Part shown: piece by piece, positions 1 to 8,119 of the stretch
How the letters are laid out: each line of letters begins with the position of its first letter
Numbering within the stretch: position 1 is the first letter of the stretch
Source of the DNA: Antrihabitans stalactiti
GTDB taxonomy: Bacteria > Actinomycetota > Actinomycetes > Mycobacteriales > Mycobacteriaceae
Direction of reading: 5' to 3'
NCBI RefSeq assembly: GCF_012932915.1
Contig: NZ_VCQU01000016.1
Span: 30,444 to 94,443, forward strand
DNA: 64,000 nucleotides
Made by a program: the position numbers and the translations under genes
Notes under the pieces: model-generated
Seen by the model: only the letters and a program-made list of their open reading frames with translations
Database searches by the model: none
What the model was told of the DNA's origin: nothing

Positions 1-227
1 ATGACCTCGGTGTCAATGCCAGTTTCCTCGCGCGTCTCGCGTACTGCGGTCTCTGAGATGTACTCGCCGACGTCCTGGCCACCGCCGGGAATCGCCCACA
101 GACCATTGTCGGTCCGCTGAATCAACAGCACCCGGTCTTGGTCGTCGAGTACGAATGCCGTCGCAGCAACGACGATGCTGTTGGCCGTAGGTGCGTCGGG
201 GTCGTAGTAGTGCTCGATGCGTGCCAT
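1..227 (-). CDS. NUDIX hydrolase, 3' part cut by window edge
   Basis: The first 75 residues of a NUDIX-fold pyrophosphohydrolase are present; the rest lies outside the window. The Nudix box is complete: G49, E55, R63-E64, E67-E68 and G70 match G-x5-E-x7-RE-x2-EE-x-G, the metal-binding loop that cleaves nucleoside diphosphates linked to another group. The start is an ATG at 227, followed by an N-terminus typical of small NUDIX proteins. It lies 14 bases downstream of the HTH/PLD-like gene on the same strand, so the two probably form one transcript. The substrate cannot be predicted. Confidence 0.85.
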   Translation of the reverse strand, partial: MARIEHYYDPDAPTANSIVVAATAFVLDDQDRVLLIQRTDNGLWAIPGGGQDVGEYISETAVRETREETGIDTEV

Positions 228-241
228 CGAAACGATTCTAG

Positions 242-1006
242 CTAGTTCCGTCGAGTCAGCAGCTCGGATGGCAACGGCTTCGAATCACCCCACACGGAGT
301 TGAAGCTGTCGGCGTACGTATCGAAGAGGTCGCCGCCGGCTAGCTGGCGCAGATGTAGCACGGGGGAGTGTGCGGCCATGAGTCCGTAAACGTGAGTGTT
401 GACAAGCATTTCGCTGTCGAAACGATATATCGAGTTGTACAAGGTGGTCTCGTGCAGCCGGAGCTCAACACCGGGCTCGTCCGAGAGTGACTGGAAGAAG
501 AAAATCGCGTTGCGGATCTTCGCGGCGATTGCTTCTGGACCGATCTTCTCTTCTTTGCTGCGACTCGTGACGTTCAGGCTGTCTGGATCGCCGAATAGGA
601 ATCGGATTTTCGTTCCGGCTTGCGCCTTAGCGCGAAGCGTCTTGATCAGCTTGTGGTTCTCCGTCAGGAACAATCCAGCGTAGACGAGAATATCTAGTTG
701 ATTTGCAGCACTGTCTATTAGCCGAGACCAAACCTCACGCGGCATCTCGTGCCGATGGGGGTAGACGGCGACAACCTCGGACGTAGCCACTTCTGCTGCG
801 CGTTCTGGCCCGAGCGCGTCCGGCCACAGGAAAGACTCTGATTCGCGGAGCAACGCTGCGAGCGCGTGCCTGTGTTTTGGATACGGCGTTCGGTCCTTCG
901 TGATCCATCGTTCGATGGTCTTTGCGTCGACGCGAATCGCTTCCGCTGCCGTGTCGGGTGTCAATCCTTGGCGAAGTAGCGCGTCGCGTAGCCGGTCGTT
1001 CGTCAC
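242..1006 (-). CDS. HTH regulator with C-terminal phospholipase-D-like (DUF5919-type) domain
   Basis: This 254-residue protein has an N-terminal helix-turn-helix at about residues 10-45 (TPDTAAEAIRVDAKTIERW). A C-terminal domain from about residue 85 resembles the PLD-like domain seen behind XRE-type HTH modules in actinobacteria (DUF5919). The segment around 'LDILVYAGLFLTE' and 'RFLFGDPDS' has the alternating beta/loop look of that fold, but I see no complete HxK catalytic motif. The NUDIX gene follows at once. A role sensing or handling nucleotides is inference from that pairing; the domain assignment is from memory of the family. Confidence 0.6.
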   Translation of the reverse strand: MTNDRLRDALLRQGLTPDTAAEAIRVDAKTIERWITKDRTPYPKHRHALAALLRESESFLWPDALGPERAAEVATSEVVAVYPHRHEMPREVWSRLIDSAANQLDILVYAGLFLTENHKLIKTLRAKAQAGTKIRFLFGDPDSLNVTSRSKEEKIGPEAIAAKIRNAIFFFQSLSDEPGVELRLHETTLYNSIYRFDSEMLVNTHVYGLMAAHSPVLHLRQLAGGDLFDTYADSFNSVWGDSKPLPSELLTRRN

Positions 1007-1185
1007 TGTTCCCCCTAGGAGTCGGGACGTCTAGGGACGAGTTTACCACAGGGACGTCTTGAGACGTCACATCATGTGGTGCTGTCGTCCCGTCTGCGCG
1101 CGCGAATCTGGTTGTGCCCGAACCGATCCAAATGCGACCGATCAGGTCACGCGGCCGGGCGTATTCGCAGAAGGGACTTCATCCA

Positions 1186-1401
1186 ATGAGGACGCGTAAT
1201 CGATCCGGCGGCGGGGCGCCAGTTTTGATCAGCATTCAGGAGGGTGCCGAACTTGTAAGAATTCATCCGAGAACTTTGCGCCGATGGATCGCGGAGGGCC
1301 GGCTGACGGGCTATCGATTGGGTACCCGCGCAATCCGCGTCGACCAGGGCGAGTGCCTCGCGCTCGCACAACCATTCGCGACTGCGGGTGGTGCATGGTG
1401 A
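1186..1401 (+). CDS. Excisionase-like / MerR-type HTH DNA-binding protein
   Basis: This 71-residue protein is almost entirely one winged HTH of the excisionase (HTH_17) type: ISIQEGAELVRIHPRTLRRW followed by IAEGRLTGYRLGTRAIRV. Such proteins bind att or promoter DNA and act as recombination directionality factors or regulators of mobile elements. I chose the ATG at 1186 because AAGGGA lies about 10 bases upstream; the longer open frame from 1114 adds residues that look non-coding. Its stop overlaps the next gene's start (ATGGTGA), so it heads the long plus-strand operon. No integrase is visible in the window. Confidence 0.7.
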   Translation: MRTRNRSGGGAPVLISIQEGAELVRIHPRTLRRWIAEGRLTGYRLGTRAIRVDQGECLALAQPFATAGGAW

Positions 1402-1802
1402 ACGCCGACGAGATGAAGTTCCGCGATCTCGGGCGGCTGTTCGACCTGTTCGAAGATATGGCGGCATCGGCCCAGTCAATAAGCCCCGATGGCAGGAAGC
1501 GTGAGTCTCAATTCTCTAACCAGCGGCTCATGCTCGCGGTCAGTGCGATGGTGGGCGTCGCCAACGATCAAACGGCAGTCTTGAATATCCTCCGCGAGCG
1601 CGCCAGAACCGGAGGGAACGCAGCGCGTGTGAGTCGAGGTGGGGCTGGCATCAGTCGCGGCGCGCAGCAGGGGACCGGCGAATTACGCGGGCTGCTCACA
1701 GAATTCGGCCGCGGACTTCGCTACGCCGACAGAGGTCCTCGCCCAGATCGCCGCCTTGGCGGTTCGGCGCGGGGCGTCACGCAGACTGGGTCCTTCCGAT
1801 GA
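1395..1802 (+). CDS. Hypothetical protein of the mobile-element operon
   Basis: A 135-residue protein with no family I recognise. The first 70 residues (KFRDLGRLFDLFEDMAASAQ and the following part) look helical; the second half is rich in Gly and Arg (RGGAGISRGAQQGTGELRG) and probably disordered. It overlaps the excisionase-like gene by 7 bases and ends in an ATGA overlap with the next gene, which is the main evidence that this frame is translated. The GTG at 1398 is an alternative start. The Gly/Arg tail and overlapping open frames here leave the 3' half less certain. Confidence 0.5.
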   Translation: MVNADEMKFRDLGRLFDLFEDMAASAQSISPDGRKRESQFSNQRLMLAVSAMVGVANDQTAVLNILRERARTGGNAARVSRGGAGISRGAQQGTGELRGLLTEFGRGLRYADRGPRPDRRLGGSARGVTQTGSFR

Positions 1803-2320
1803 TCGGGCCAGTACCCGCGAGCTGGCGGGAATTCAAGGAAGACCCGACGGGGGAGCGGCATCATGGGGTGCCGTTGCATTTCTGGCGCAATGTCCCGACT
1901 GGTCTCGCGACAAGACGGCAGCTCGATCGAATGGGGTTGCGCCGCAATGGACAAGACATCGCCGCTCAGGCCGTCTTGCTGCGGAAGCGCCGAGTCCCTC
2001 TGGTCGCCTATTTCTACCGGGTCGACCAAGCCGCGCCGAAACGAACCCCGAGCCAGCGCCAGCTTGAGGCCCTGACTTTGGCAACATGGACTCGGCAGGC
2101 CGACGCGATGGAACGCCACGGGCTCGACGCGACAGGTTTGCGTCAGCAGATCGAAGGTGCTCGCGCGGACATCGCTGAGCGAGCTGAATCTCGTTTGACA
2201 ACAACGGACCTCGACTGCAGGGCGCCGAAGTCGGCGAGGACCAACACCATGACTCGTCCGTTTGCATCCGGTGACGGATTCGACGAGGTGACCCACCACG
2301 GTCAGGAGTGGGACCGATGA
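1799..2320 (+). CDS. RRQRL-motif-related protein lacking the zinc ligands
   Basis: This 173-residue protein resembles small actinobacterial mobile-element proteins known as RRQRL motif-containing zinc-binding proteins. Visible hallmarks are the 'GLATRRQLDRMGLRRNGQ' block near residues 38-55, then 'YFYRVDQAAPKRTPS'. In family members I recall, paired cysteines flank these blocks. Here the corresponding positions hold no Cys, so the zinc site appears lost. Function is unknown; the family occurs in integrative elements and plasmids. It is joined to both neighbours by ATGA overlaps. Confidence 0.55.
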   Translation: MIGPVPASWREFKEDPTGERHHGVPLHFWRNVPTGLATRRQLDRMGLRRNGQDIAAQAVLLRKRRVPLVAYFYRVDQAAPKRTPSQRQLEALTLATWTRQADAMERHGLDATGLRQQIEGARADIAERAESRLTTTDLDCRAPKSARTNTMTRPFASGDGFDEVTHHGQEWDR

Positions 2321-3045
2321 CCGGCGACATGAGCAGCGACGGAGGAGAGTTTGTCCGCGATCCGTACGTCGATCTGCCGCCGGCCGAACGTATTTCGCAA
2401 CTGGCCTGCGACCTGCACGACGCGCGGACACGGTTGGAGGAACTGCAGAGTCTGCTCACCCCAGGCGCTGAGGCAGGACGCCACTTCGTCGCAGCGCAAC
2501 CCGAGATCGACCGGCTCGCCCATGAGGCGGATCGTCAGCGTCCGTATTGGCTTGCCGTCGAAGACGGCTGGGAACGCCTCTCCGACGCCGAGGAAGCGAA
2601 TCTTGATGCCCGCCGACACTTCCACACCCTCCTCACCCGAATCGAGCAAGACCGCACCGATGGCGGCGAGACGGCAGTGCCTTGGTTGGACTCGCAGCTA
2701 TCTGAGGCAGCCCGTGCGATTGGGGACGCGGAATCACGCCGAGACCAGGCCACGTCCGACTTGGCCGCGGCGTCGGAGACGTTGCTCGATCAGGTCGGGC
2801 TGGGCGGGTTGATAACCCACGACGACGTCGATAAGGCCCGCAACGACGCTATGGATCTCGACTACATCGAACGCAACCTCGCTCGTGAACGGGTCGAGGC
2901 GATCGAAGGGCAGCTGTTGCGCGCGAACGGAACGCTGCAGCGCTCCTCGCCGGGAAGTGAGCTGATCGAGGGCCACCCGTTCGCGCACGCCGCTAGCCGT
3001 ACCTTCGGTGCCGAGTCTGGCCACGCCCACGAATGGGAGCGGTGA
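2317..3045 (+). CDS. Hypothetical, largely helical / coiled-coil protein
   Basis: A 242-residue acidic protein with long heptad-like stretches rich in Ala, Glu, Arg and Leu (LACDLHDARTRLEELQSLL and DAESRRDQATSDLAAASETL), suggesting extended coiled coil. No enzyme motif or signal peptide is visible. The ATG at 2317 overlaps the upstream stop (ATGA) and has CAGGAG 8 bases ahead; an in-frame codon at 2308 is less likely. The stop overlaps the next start as TGATG. It sits directly before the replication-relaxation-like gene, so a role in DNA processing or transfer is inferred only from context. Confidence 0.6.
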   Translation: MTGDMSSDGGEFVRDPYVDLPPAERISQLACDLHDARTRLEELQSLLTPGAEAGRHFVAAQPEIDRLAHEADRQRPYWLAVEDGWERLSDAEEANLDARRHFHTLLTRIEQDRTDGGETAVPWLDSQLSEAARAIGDAESRRDQATSDLAAASETLLDQVGLGGLITHDDVDKARNDAMDLDYIERNLARERVEAIEGQLLRANGTLQRSSPGSELIEGHPFAHAASRTFGAESGHAHEWER

Positions 3046-3779
3046 TGAACACTCAAATCAACCTCGGCCCCCGCGACATGGACGCCTTGCTATGGCTCGC
3101 CGAAATGTACGGCCAACCGATGACCGTCGTCGCCGGACTGCTCGACGTGGACATTCACAACGCGTATCGGATCGTGCGGCGGTGGCGTGCAGCCGGCATG
3201 GTTGCGAAAGCGGGGTACCGGCCGGTGCCTGGACCGTCTTGGGTGTTTCCGACGCGATCGGCAGCGGAGGGTCTACTCGATTCGTATGTGCGGTACTGGA
3301 TTCCAACCGCAAAGATGGCTGCTCATCACTCGACCGTCGGGTGGGTGAGGCTCGCGTTGACCGGGCCGAGCCTCGACCGATGGACCTCGGAGCGGTTGCT
3401 TCGGCTCGAGGTGGGACCGGCCAAAGCGGGGGAGACCCGCAAGCACATCCACGATGGCCGCTACACCGATGATCTCGGTAAGCGCTGGGCCGTCGAGGTC
3501 GAGCTGACTGAAAAGTCAAAAACAGCAGGCGAATTAGCGGTGCGGATGGCGTACGAGACCGCACGCGATGCCGGCCTGGACGGCCTCATCTACTACTACC
3601 GAACCACGGCCGTGAAGAAGGCGGTCACACGGGCAGCGGCATTGCTGGACGGTCCGGGGAAGGAGGGCGCACCGAAATTCTTCACCGTTGATCTGCAGGA
3701 TCTGCTCGCGGACAGGACTTCGGCCCGCTCCTCGCAGGACGTCGCTCTCGACGAAGCCGATGGGGCGATGTCGTCATGA
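3045..3779 (+). CDS. Replication-relaxation family-like winged-helix protein
   Basis: This 244-residue protein starts with a winged HTH (RDMDALLWLAEMYGQPMTVVAGLLDVDIHNAYRIVRRWRAAG, read in parts). A C-terminal domain follows in which an acidic strand (WAVEVELTEKSK) precedes 'LIYYYRTTAVKKAV', resembling the nuclease-like half of replication-relaxation proteins (PF13814). Those proteins accompany plasmid or conjugative-element DNA processing in actinobacteria. No classical relaxase is visible in the window, so this is a candidate initiator of transfer or replication. The ATG at 3045 has GGGAGC upstream. It is coupled to the coupling-protein gene by an ATGA overlap. Confidence 0.6.
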   Translation: MNTQINLGPRDMDALLWLAEMYGQPMTVVAGLLDVDIHNAYRIVRRWRAAGMVAKAGYRPVPGPSWVFPTRSAAEGLLDSYVRYWIPTAKMAAHHSTVGWVRLALTGPSLDRWTSERLLRLEVGPAKAGETRKHIHDGRYTDDLGKRWAVEVELTEKSKTAGELAVRMAYETARDAGLDGLIYYYRTTAVKKAVTRAAALLDGPGKEGAPKFFTVDLQDLLADRTSARSSQDVALDEADGAMSS

Positions 3780-5830
3780 CAGCGCAGACGCTAGTGGTCC
3801 CGCCGAATGGCCCACCTAGTGATCTCGTCAGACGGGGTAATGAGTTGCTGGACAAGCTATCCAGCTTGCACATCGGCGACATCCTGCACGTGATCGGGAT
3901 TATCGCCGCGACATGGTTGGCGGTGCTCATCCTGGTGCTCGTCGCGGCCACCGTGTTCGGTTGGTCGCCGGCGCGGCTGCGGAACTGGAGCGTCGGATCG
4001 CTACTGATACCAAGCGTGGCCATGCTGACCGATGTCGGCTGGACCGCACCCATCCTGCAATTCCATGGCGGCACGGCCGAAGTGCTTCATGGCACGCTCT
4101 CGAACGGCATCTCCTCGATGGCGGTGTTGATTGTCCCAGCCGCCTGGATCGCAGCGACCGCGCTGTACACGCACAAGCGGGTCAAGCTCGCCACGACCGG
4201 CTATCAGAACGCGGCCCACACCGAACGTGCAGTGTGGGCGCACACACAACGTCAGTTGCGGTCGGCGGGGCGGATGTCGCGCCACGGAGTGCCATTTACT
4301 ACCGGTGGTTTGAATCCTCAGCCCGTGCTCGGTCGTTTGGCGAGCGAGGATTCCTCGGCGCCACCCAAGTCGATGCTGCGGGAGTTGTTCGGCCGCAACG
4401 AATCGCTCCTTGTCATGCCGTTGATCAAATTCGCCGAACACCTGATCAGCGTGGGCAACACCGGGTCCGGAAAGACAACGTTGATGTTCAGGGCGATCCT
4501 GTCCTGGTACGTGACGGTGTGGACGCGGCATGGCCAGTGGTGGCGCACCAACCGCCAAGGTCGCCCGCTGGCGATCATCGTTGACTGCAACGGCGGCCCG
4601 AAGAGTGTTGATGCCGCGGAAGCGCTCCGTGACGTGTTCGTCAGCCGTCTGGGCGTCCCGGCGGATCGGTTCGGGATCTTCCCGCGCGACGTGCAGCTCG
4701 ACCTGTGGAACATGGACCGTGACGACATGCGCGTCGTTTTGGGGTCGATGATCTCGGGTGGCAATACCCCGACCACGGACACCGAGAAGTACTTCCACGA
4801 GATCCGGGAAACGCTGATCCACCTGATCGTCGACGCCCCCAAGGAGTTTGACGCGGACCGGACGCCGATAGGGGAGAACCCACCCAGGGACGGGATCGAA
4901 TTCTTATCCCGGTTCGAGCCGAACAAATTGGCCCGTCTGTGGGGCGGGGTGTTCGACGCGAGGGTGCCGTGGGGTGGCGCACCTGGGGTGGACTTGGAGA
5001 TCGGCTCCTTGCTCGCGGGCAAGCAACCGGTGCTCCATTCCGCGAGAGCGGAATTCGGCAATCTGCTCCGGGTCATCGGCGCCGGATTCGACGGCGCCAC
5101 GACGTTCACCGATTTCGACGTCCTCTACTGCGTGTTGGAAGGAACCAGCCAACCCGACCGCGCACGCGCCCAATTCGGCGCCCTCGGTTGCATGTTGGAG
5201 CAACTCGCCACCAAACAACATGGCCGCACGTGCCAGGTGTTCTTCGACGAGTTCTCCGCGGTGTCCGACGGCAAATCTCGTGCGGCGGCGTGGGTGCAAC
5301 GATTCCGCAAGGCCTCGATCGGCACCGTCTGGTTCGCGCAAAACTGGATCGGCCTCGGCCCCGACGACGACAACCGAGAGAGCCTGGTCGACGCCGGGGC
5401 CGGCGGTGCACTGTTGGCCCGCCAAGAAGGTGGGGACAAGCTGTGCAAAAAGTTCGGTACCAAACGCGGTTTCGAGCTGTCCCGCAAGCTGATCCGCGGC
5501 GCCGCCCACGGCGACGAGGGAAATATGCAAGCCCACGATGGGTGGTTGGTCGACCCGAACCGACTGCGCACTCTGTCCAAAGGCGACATCGCCCATGCGT
5601 CCGCGGGCAGGGTCCGTTGGGGCCACATCACCCCGCTCGACCACGCCGCGCTCGCCGCACTGCGGCCCCTCGTCGGGATCGAGGCAATGGAAACCCGTCC
5701 CGTACAACCGCAAACGTCCGCCCCATCGGCCGCAGAGAACGTGATCGATCTGGCCTATCGACGCAAATCCGGCAGCCCAGAGTTCGAGAAACCATTCAAC
5801 ACTGACGAACAAGAAGGTGGCCGGTCATGA
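3776..5830 (+). CDS. TraD/VirD4-like type IV coupling ATPase
   Basis: This 684-residue membrane ATPase probably feeds DNA to the secretion channel. Hydrophobic segments lie at about residues 35-62, 75-90 and 115-131. The Walker A motif GNTGSGKTTL is near residues 227-236, and the Walker B motif CQVFFDEFSAV near 485-495, with Asp and Glu intact. Length and architecture match VirD4/TraD-type coupling proteins of actinobacterial conjugative elements. It lies 11 kb upstream of the VirB-like operon at 17-31 kb, and the two are presumably parts of one system. The start is set by the ATGA overlap with the preceding gene. Confidence 0.8.
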   Translation: MTAQTLVVPPNGPPSDLVRRGNELLDKLSSLHIGDILHVIGIIAATWLAVLILVLVAATVFGWSPARLRNWSVGSLLIPSVAMLTDVGWTAPILQFHGGTAEVLHGTLSNGISSMAVLIVPAAWIAATALYTHKRVKLATTGYQNAAHTERAVWAHTQRQLRSAGRMSRHGVPFTTGGLNPQPVLGRLASEDSSAPPKSMLRELFGRNESLLVMPLIKFAEHLISVGNTGSGKTTLMFRAILSWYVTVWTRHGQWWRTNRQGRPLAIIVDCNGGPKSVDAAEALRDVFVSRLGVPADRFGIFPRDVQLDLWNMDRDDMRVVLGSMISGGNTPTTDTEKYFHEIRETLIHLIVDAPKEFDADRTPIGENPPRDGIEFLSRFEPNKLARLWGGVFDARVPWGGAPGVDLEIGSLLAGKQPVLHSARAEFGNLLRVIGAGFDGATTFTDFDVLYCVLEGTSQPDRARAQFGALGCMLEQLATKQHGRTCQVFFDEFSAVSDGKSRAAAWVQRFRKASIGTVWFAQNWIGLGPDDDNRESLVDAGAGGALLARQEGGDKLCKKFGTKRGFELSRKLIRGAAHGDEGNMQAHDGWLVDPNRLRTLSKGDIAHASAGRVRWGHITPLDHAALAALRPLVGIEAMETRPVQPQTSAPSAAENVIDLAYRRKSGSPEFEKPFNTDEQEGGRS

Positions 5831-6360
5831 CGAGCCCGGACGAGCACGGCGAAGAGTTCCGGAACAACGACGCGAACGAGATCGTCAACCGGATCATTGT
5901 CGACCAGTTCGAACCCGAGATGCACGGCACCGAAGCCGCCGACCTCGCGACCAAACTGGTCGCGGTCCCGATCATTCCGGACGGCGGATGCATCGGTCGG
6001 ACGTTCGGAACCCGACTCCGCGAGACGAGCAGTGTCCGCGACGTATTGCGGGTGTGGTCGCCAGGTCTGAGCGCGACGGCCTTGTTCGTGTTGTGTGCGT
6101 TGGTGTTTCCGCTGACTCCGCCATTGGTGGCCTACGGGATCGCGATGGTCGGGTTCGGGTGGTGGCACGCCGCTGGGCGACCGCGGCTGGTCGCAGTCCT
6201 TCGAATGCTCTTCCACGCGTCCAAGTTGACTTTGCGACTCGGCGCGCAGGTCGGGCTGTTCCTGGTCCGCCTGGCCCGCGTCACGGGGCGGGCGATCGCT
6301 CGTAAGAAGAACGCCCGCCGCATCGCGTTCGGAGCCCGCCTCCGCCGCAGCACGAATTGA
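5827..6360 (+). CDS. Small membrane protein of the transfer operon
   Basis: A 177-residue protein with an acidic N-terminal cytoplasmic half (about residues 1-75). A hydrophobic hairpin follows at about residues 80-117 (ATALFVLCALVFPLTPPLVAYGIAMVGFGWW read in parts), then a very basic, amphipathic C-terminus (KNARRIAFGARLRR). I do not recognise the family. It begins inside the stop of the coupling protein (ATGA), so the two are likely made in fixed ratio and may interact. No enzymatic motif is present. Confidence 0.65.
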   Translation: MTSPDEHGEEFRNNDANEIVNRIIVDQFEPEMHGTEAADLATKLVAVPIIPDGGCIGRTFGTRLRETSSVRDVLRVWSPGLSATALFVLCALVFPLTPPLVAYGIAMVGFGWWHAAGRPRLVAVLRMLFHASKLTLRLGAQVGLFLVRLARVTGRAIARKKNARRIAFGARLRRSTN

Positions 6361-6385
6361 CCGAACCCGACAGGAAGGAATTGCC

Positions 6386-6892
6386 ATGTCAGAGAACGAT
6401 GCCGATGAATACAGCACTGAAGTTGCTCGCGGGAGACTGGGGCCAACCTCCGACCGGGAAGTCGGTGTTGCGGCTGCCGACGCCGAGAAACTCAGCACCG
6501 CAACGGAATCGATCACCGACTCGGGGGGCGTCGATTCCGCCGTCGAGAGGAATGCGCTCCAGACCCGAAATGATCACCTTGCACAACAAGTGGAGGCCTT
6601 GACCCGGCAGAACGAGCGCCTCGTCGCGGCGCTGAAGTCCCAGAGCATCGAGCGCAATCAACTCACGACGACCGTCGCAGAACAAAGCCGAGCGTTCGCG
6701 TACCTGCAGGCCCGATTCGATCGTGTTACTACCGAGCTCCACCGGTTCGGCGATGAACTAGGAGGCGACTGGTCCGCGCAAGCCGAACCGCCCGGAACAG
6801 CCGATGAGCACGTCAACGGCTTCGCTGCCGCCGCATCGGAATCGGGCCGCGGATTTGGCGTTGGCCGCGACAGGGAGGGGATGGGGGAATGA
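6386..6892 (+). CDS. Hypothetical protein with central coiled coil
   Basis: A 168-residue hydrophilic protein with a central heptad-rich segment at about residues 55-110 (NHLAQQVEALTRQNERLVAAL-type pattern) and a Gly-rich tail. The ATG at 6386 has AGGAA about 10 bases upstream. No known domain is visible. It is the last large gene before an 18-codon mini-ORF that links it by ATGA to the DUF2637 gene. Function is unknown; a scaffold or regulatory role is inference. Confidence 0.6.
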   Translation: MSENDADEYSTEVARGRLGPTSDREVGVAAADAEKLSTATESITDSGGVDSAVERNALQTRNDHLAQQVEALTRQNERLVAALKSQSIERNQLTTTVAEQSRAFAYLQARFDRVTTELHRFGDELGGDWSAQAEPPGTADEHVNGFAAAASESGRGFGVGRDREGMGE

Positions 6893-6945
6893 GCACTGAC
6901 GGTGAGCACGCCGACCGTCTGCTCCTCGTCGGGTGCGCGCTGTGA
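6889..6945 (+). CDS. 18-codon mini-ORF bridging two genes
   Basis: An ATG at 6889 overlaps the stop of the preceding gene (ATGA). It opens an 18-codon frame, MSTDGEHADRLLLVGCAL, whose TGA overlaps the GTG start of the DUF2637 gene (GTGA at 6942). The geometry suits translational coupling or reinitiation. The peptide itself may have no function. Confidence 0.4.
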   Translation: MSTDGEHADRLLLVGCAL

Positions 6946-7658
6946 CCGCCCCGGAGCGAGCTGCCCGCTACAGCGCTGTCACGACGACTGTCACCATCGG
7001 CGCCGCCAGCTTCGTGTTGTCGTTCGAGGCATTGCGTGACCTGGCGGCAATGGCCGGCCAACCATCGGGGTTGGCCTGGCTGTGGCCAGTCATTGTCGAC
7101 GGCTCGATTTTGCAAGCGACTGTCGCGGTCGTCGCATCGTCCGGGCACGCCGTCGCAGCAGGATCGCGACGCTTCTTCTGGACAGTCCTGGGTGTCGCCG
7201 CGTGCGTGTCGGTCATTGGGAATGCACTGCACGCGACCGTGTCCGACGGGCGAGTACTCGCGCCGGTCGTCGCGGCTGGTGTCGCGACTGTCGCACCGGT
7301 GTCGTTGATGGCCGCAACGCACGGTCTTGCCGTACTGGTCAGGAACCCTGCGACAACGCGCGACAGTTGCGCGACGGGCATTGCGACAGCTGCCGACTCG
7401 GATCGGGCGGTCGACGACGCAACCGCGACGGGCGACGACGACGGCGCGTCGCGAAACGACACCGATCCGTCTGGTCCGGTTGATCGTGTCGCGCGCGTGC
7501 TCCAACTCGGCCGTGAAGGGTTGTCGTCTCGCCAGATCGCGGCTCGGATCGGTATCCATCACTCCACGGCCGCGCGCATTCTCGCCGACAACCGCGACAC
7601 CAGCGGCGCCAGTTTCCGTCTCATCTCCGGCGAACGCGACGACGACCAACATCAGTGA
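6942..7658 (+). CDS. DUF2637 membrane protein with C-terminal HTH
   Basis: This 238-residue protein belongs to the DUF2637 type common on actinobacterial conjugative plasmids and integrative elements. Four hydrophobic segments span about residues 10-125: TVTIGAASFVLSFEALRD; AWLWPVIVDGSILQATVAVV; FFWTVLGVAACVSVIGNALHA; VVAAGVATVAPVSLMAATHG. The C-terminus carries an HTH (LSSRQIAARIGIHHSTAARI, near residues 190-212). Known relatives include Streptomyces SpdB-like spread proteins, so a membrane role in transfer is plausible. The GTG start at 6942 is set by overlap with the mini-ORF; GTG at 6933 is an alternative. A strong terminator follows about 120 bases later. Confidence 0.75.
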   Translation: MTAPERAARYSAVTTTVTIGAASFVLSFEALRDLAAMAGQPSGLAWLWPVIVDGSILQATVAVVASSGHAVAAGSRRFFWTVLGVAACVSVIGNALHATVSDGRVLAPVVAAGVATVAPVSLMAATHGLAVLVRNPATTRDSCATGIATAADSDRAVDDATATGDDDGASRNDTDPSGPVDRVARVLQLGREGLSSRQIAARIGIHHSTAARILADNRDTSGASFRLISGERDDDQHQ

Positions 7659-7776
7659 ACGCACATTTGTCGTCTGGAATCCAAATGAGACGACACCTCG
7701 GCGGCGTCGATGTGAAATGGCATGCGTGCCGCCCATCGTCTCGAAAAGTAAGCCCGTGAGCGCTTTTCGCCGACTG

Positions 7777-7821
7777 GACGACCCCCGACGCTCCACAAGT
7801 CGGGGGTCGTCTTGTTTGTCG
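7777..7821 (+). terminator. Rho-independent terminator of the transfer operon
   Basis: A perfect 13-bp stem (GACGACCCCCGAC at 7777-7789 paired with 7799-7811), a 9-base loop and a T-rich tail (TTGTTTGTC). It lies about 120 bases after the DUF2637 stop. Confidence 0.85.
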
Positions 7822-8028
7822 CGAAGAGTCTCATTCGCAGTCAGCGTGCTGAATCACACCGGATACACGGTCGGGCTCGCGAAGTTGGCGGCACCCACCG
7901 GACCCGGTGTTGATCTTGCTTACCGGTGCGAATCGATGGTCCCTCGATGGTCAATCTATTGACACAACTTGTATCACCGAATGGCACCCGATTCTCGCCA
8001 ATTTATTGGCCTGACCTGCGTCAACGCG

Positions 8029-8119
8029 CAGCCCCCACCCACCCACCCGAGTCCGGTATCTCATACCCACTTCGTGAACAGGCATGAGATACCGGACTCA
8101 GGTGGGTGGGTGGGGGCTG
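8029..8119. repeat. 36-bp near-perfect inverted repeat with 19-base loop
   Basis: Left arm 8029-8064 and right arm 8084-8119 are complementary over 36 bases with one mismatch (C8048 against A8100). The outer part of the right arm, GGTGGGTGGGTGGGGG, is G-rich; the inner part is ATGAGATACCGGACTC. No T-run follows, so it does not look like an ordinary terminator. It could extrude as a cruciform, or fold as a hairpin in single-stranded DNA. Confidence 0.9.
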
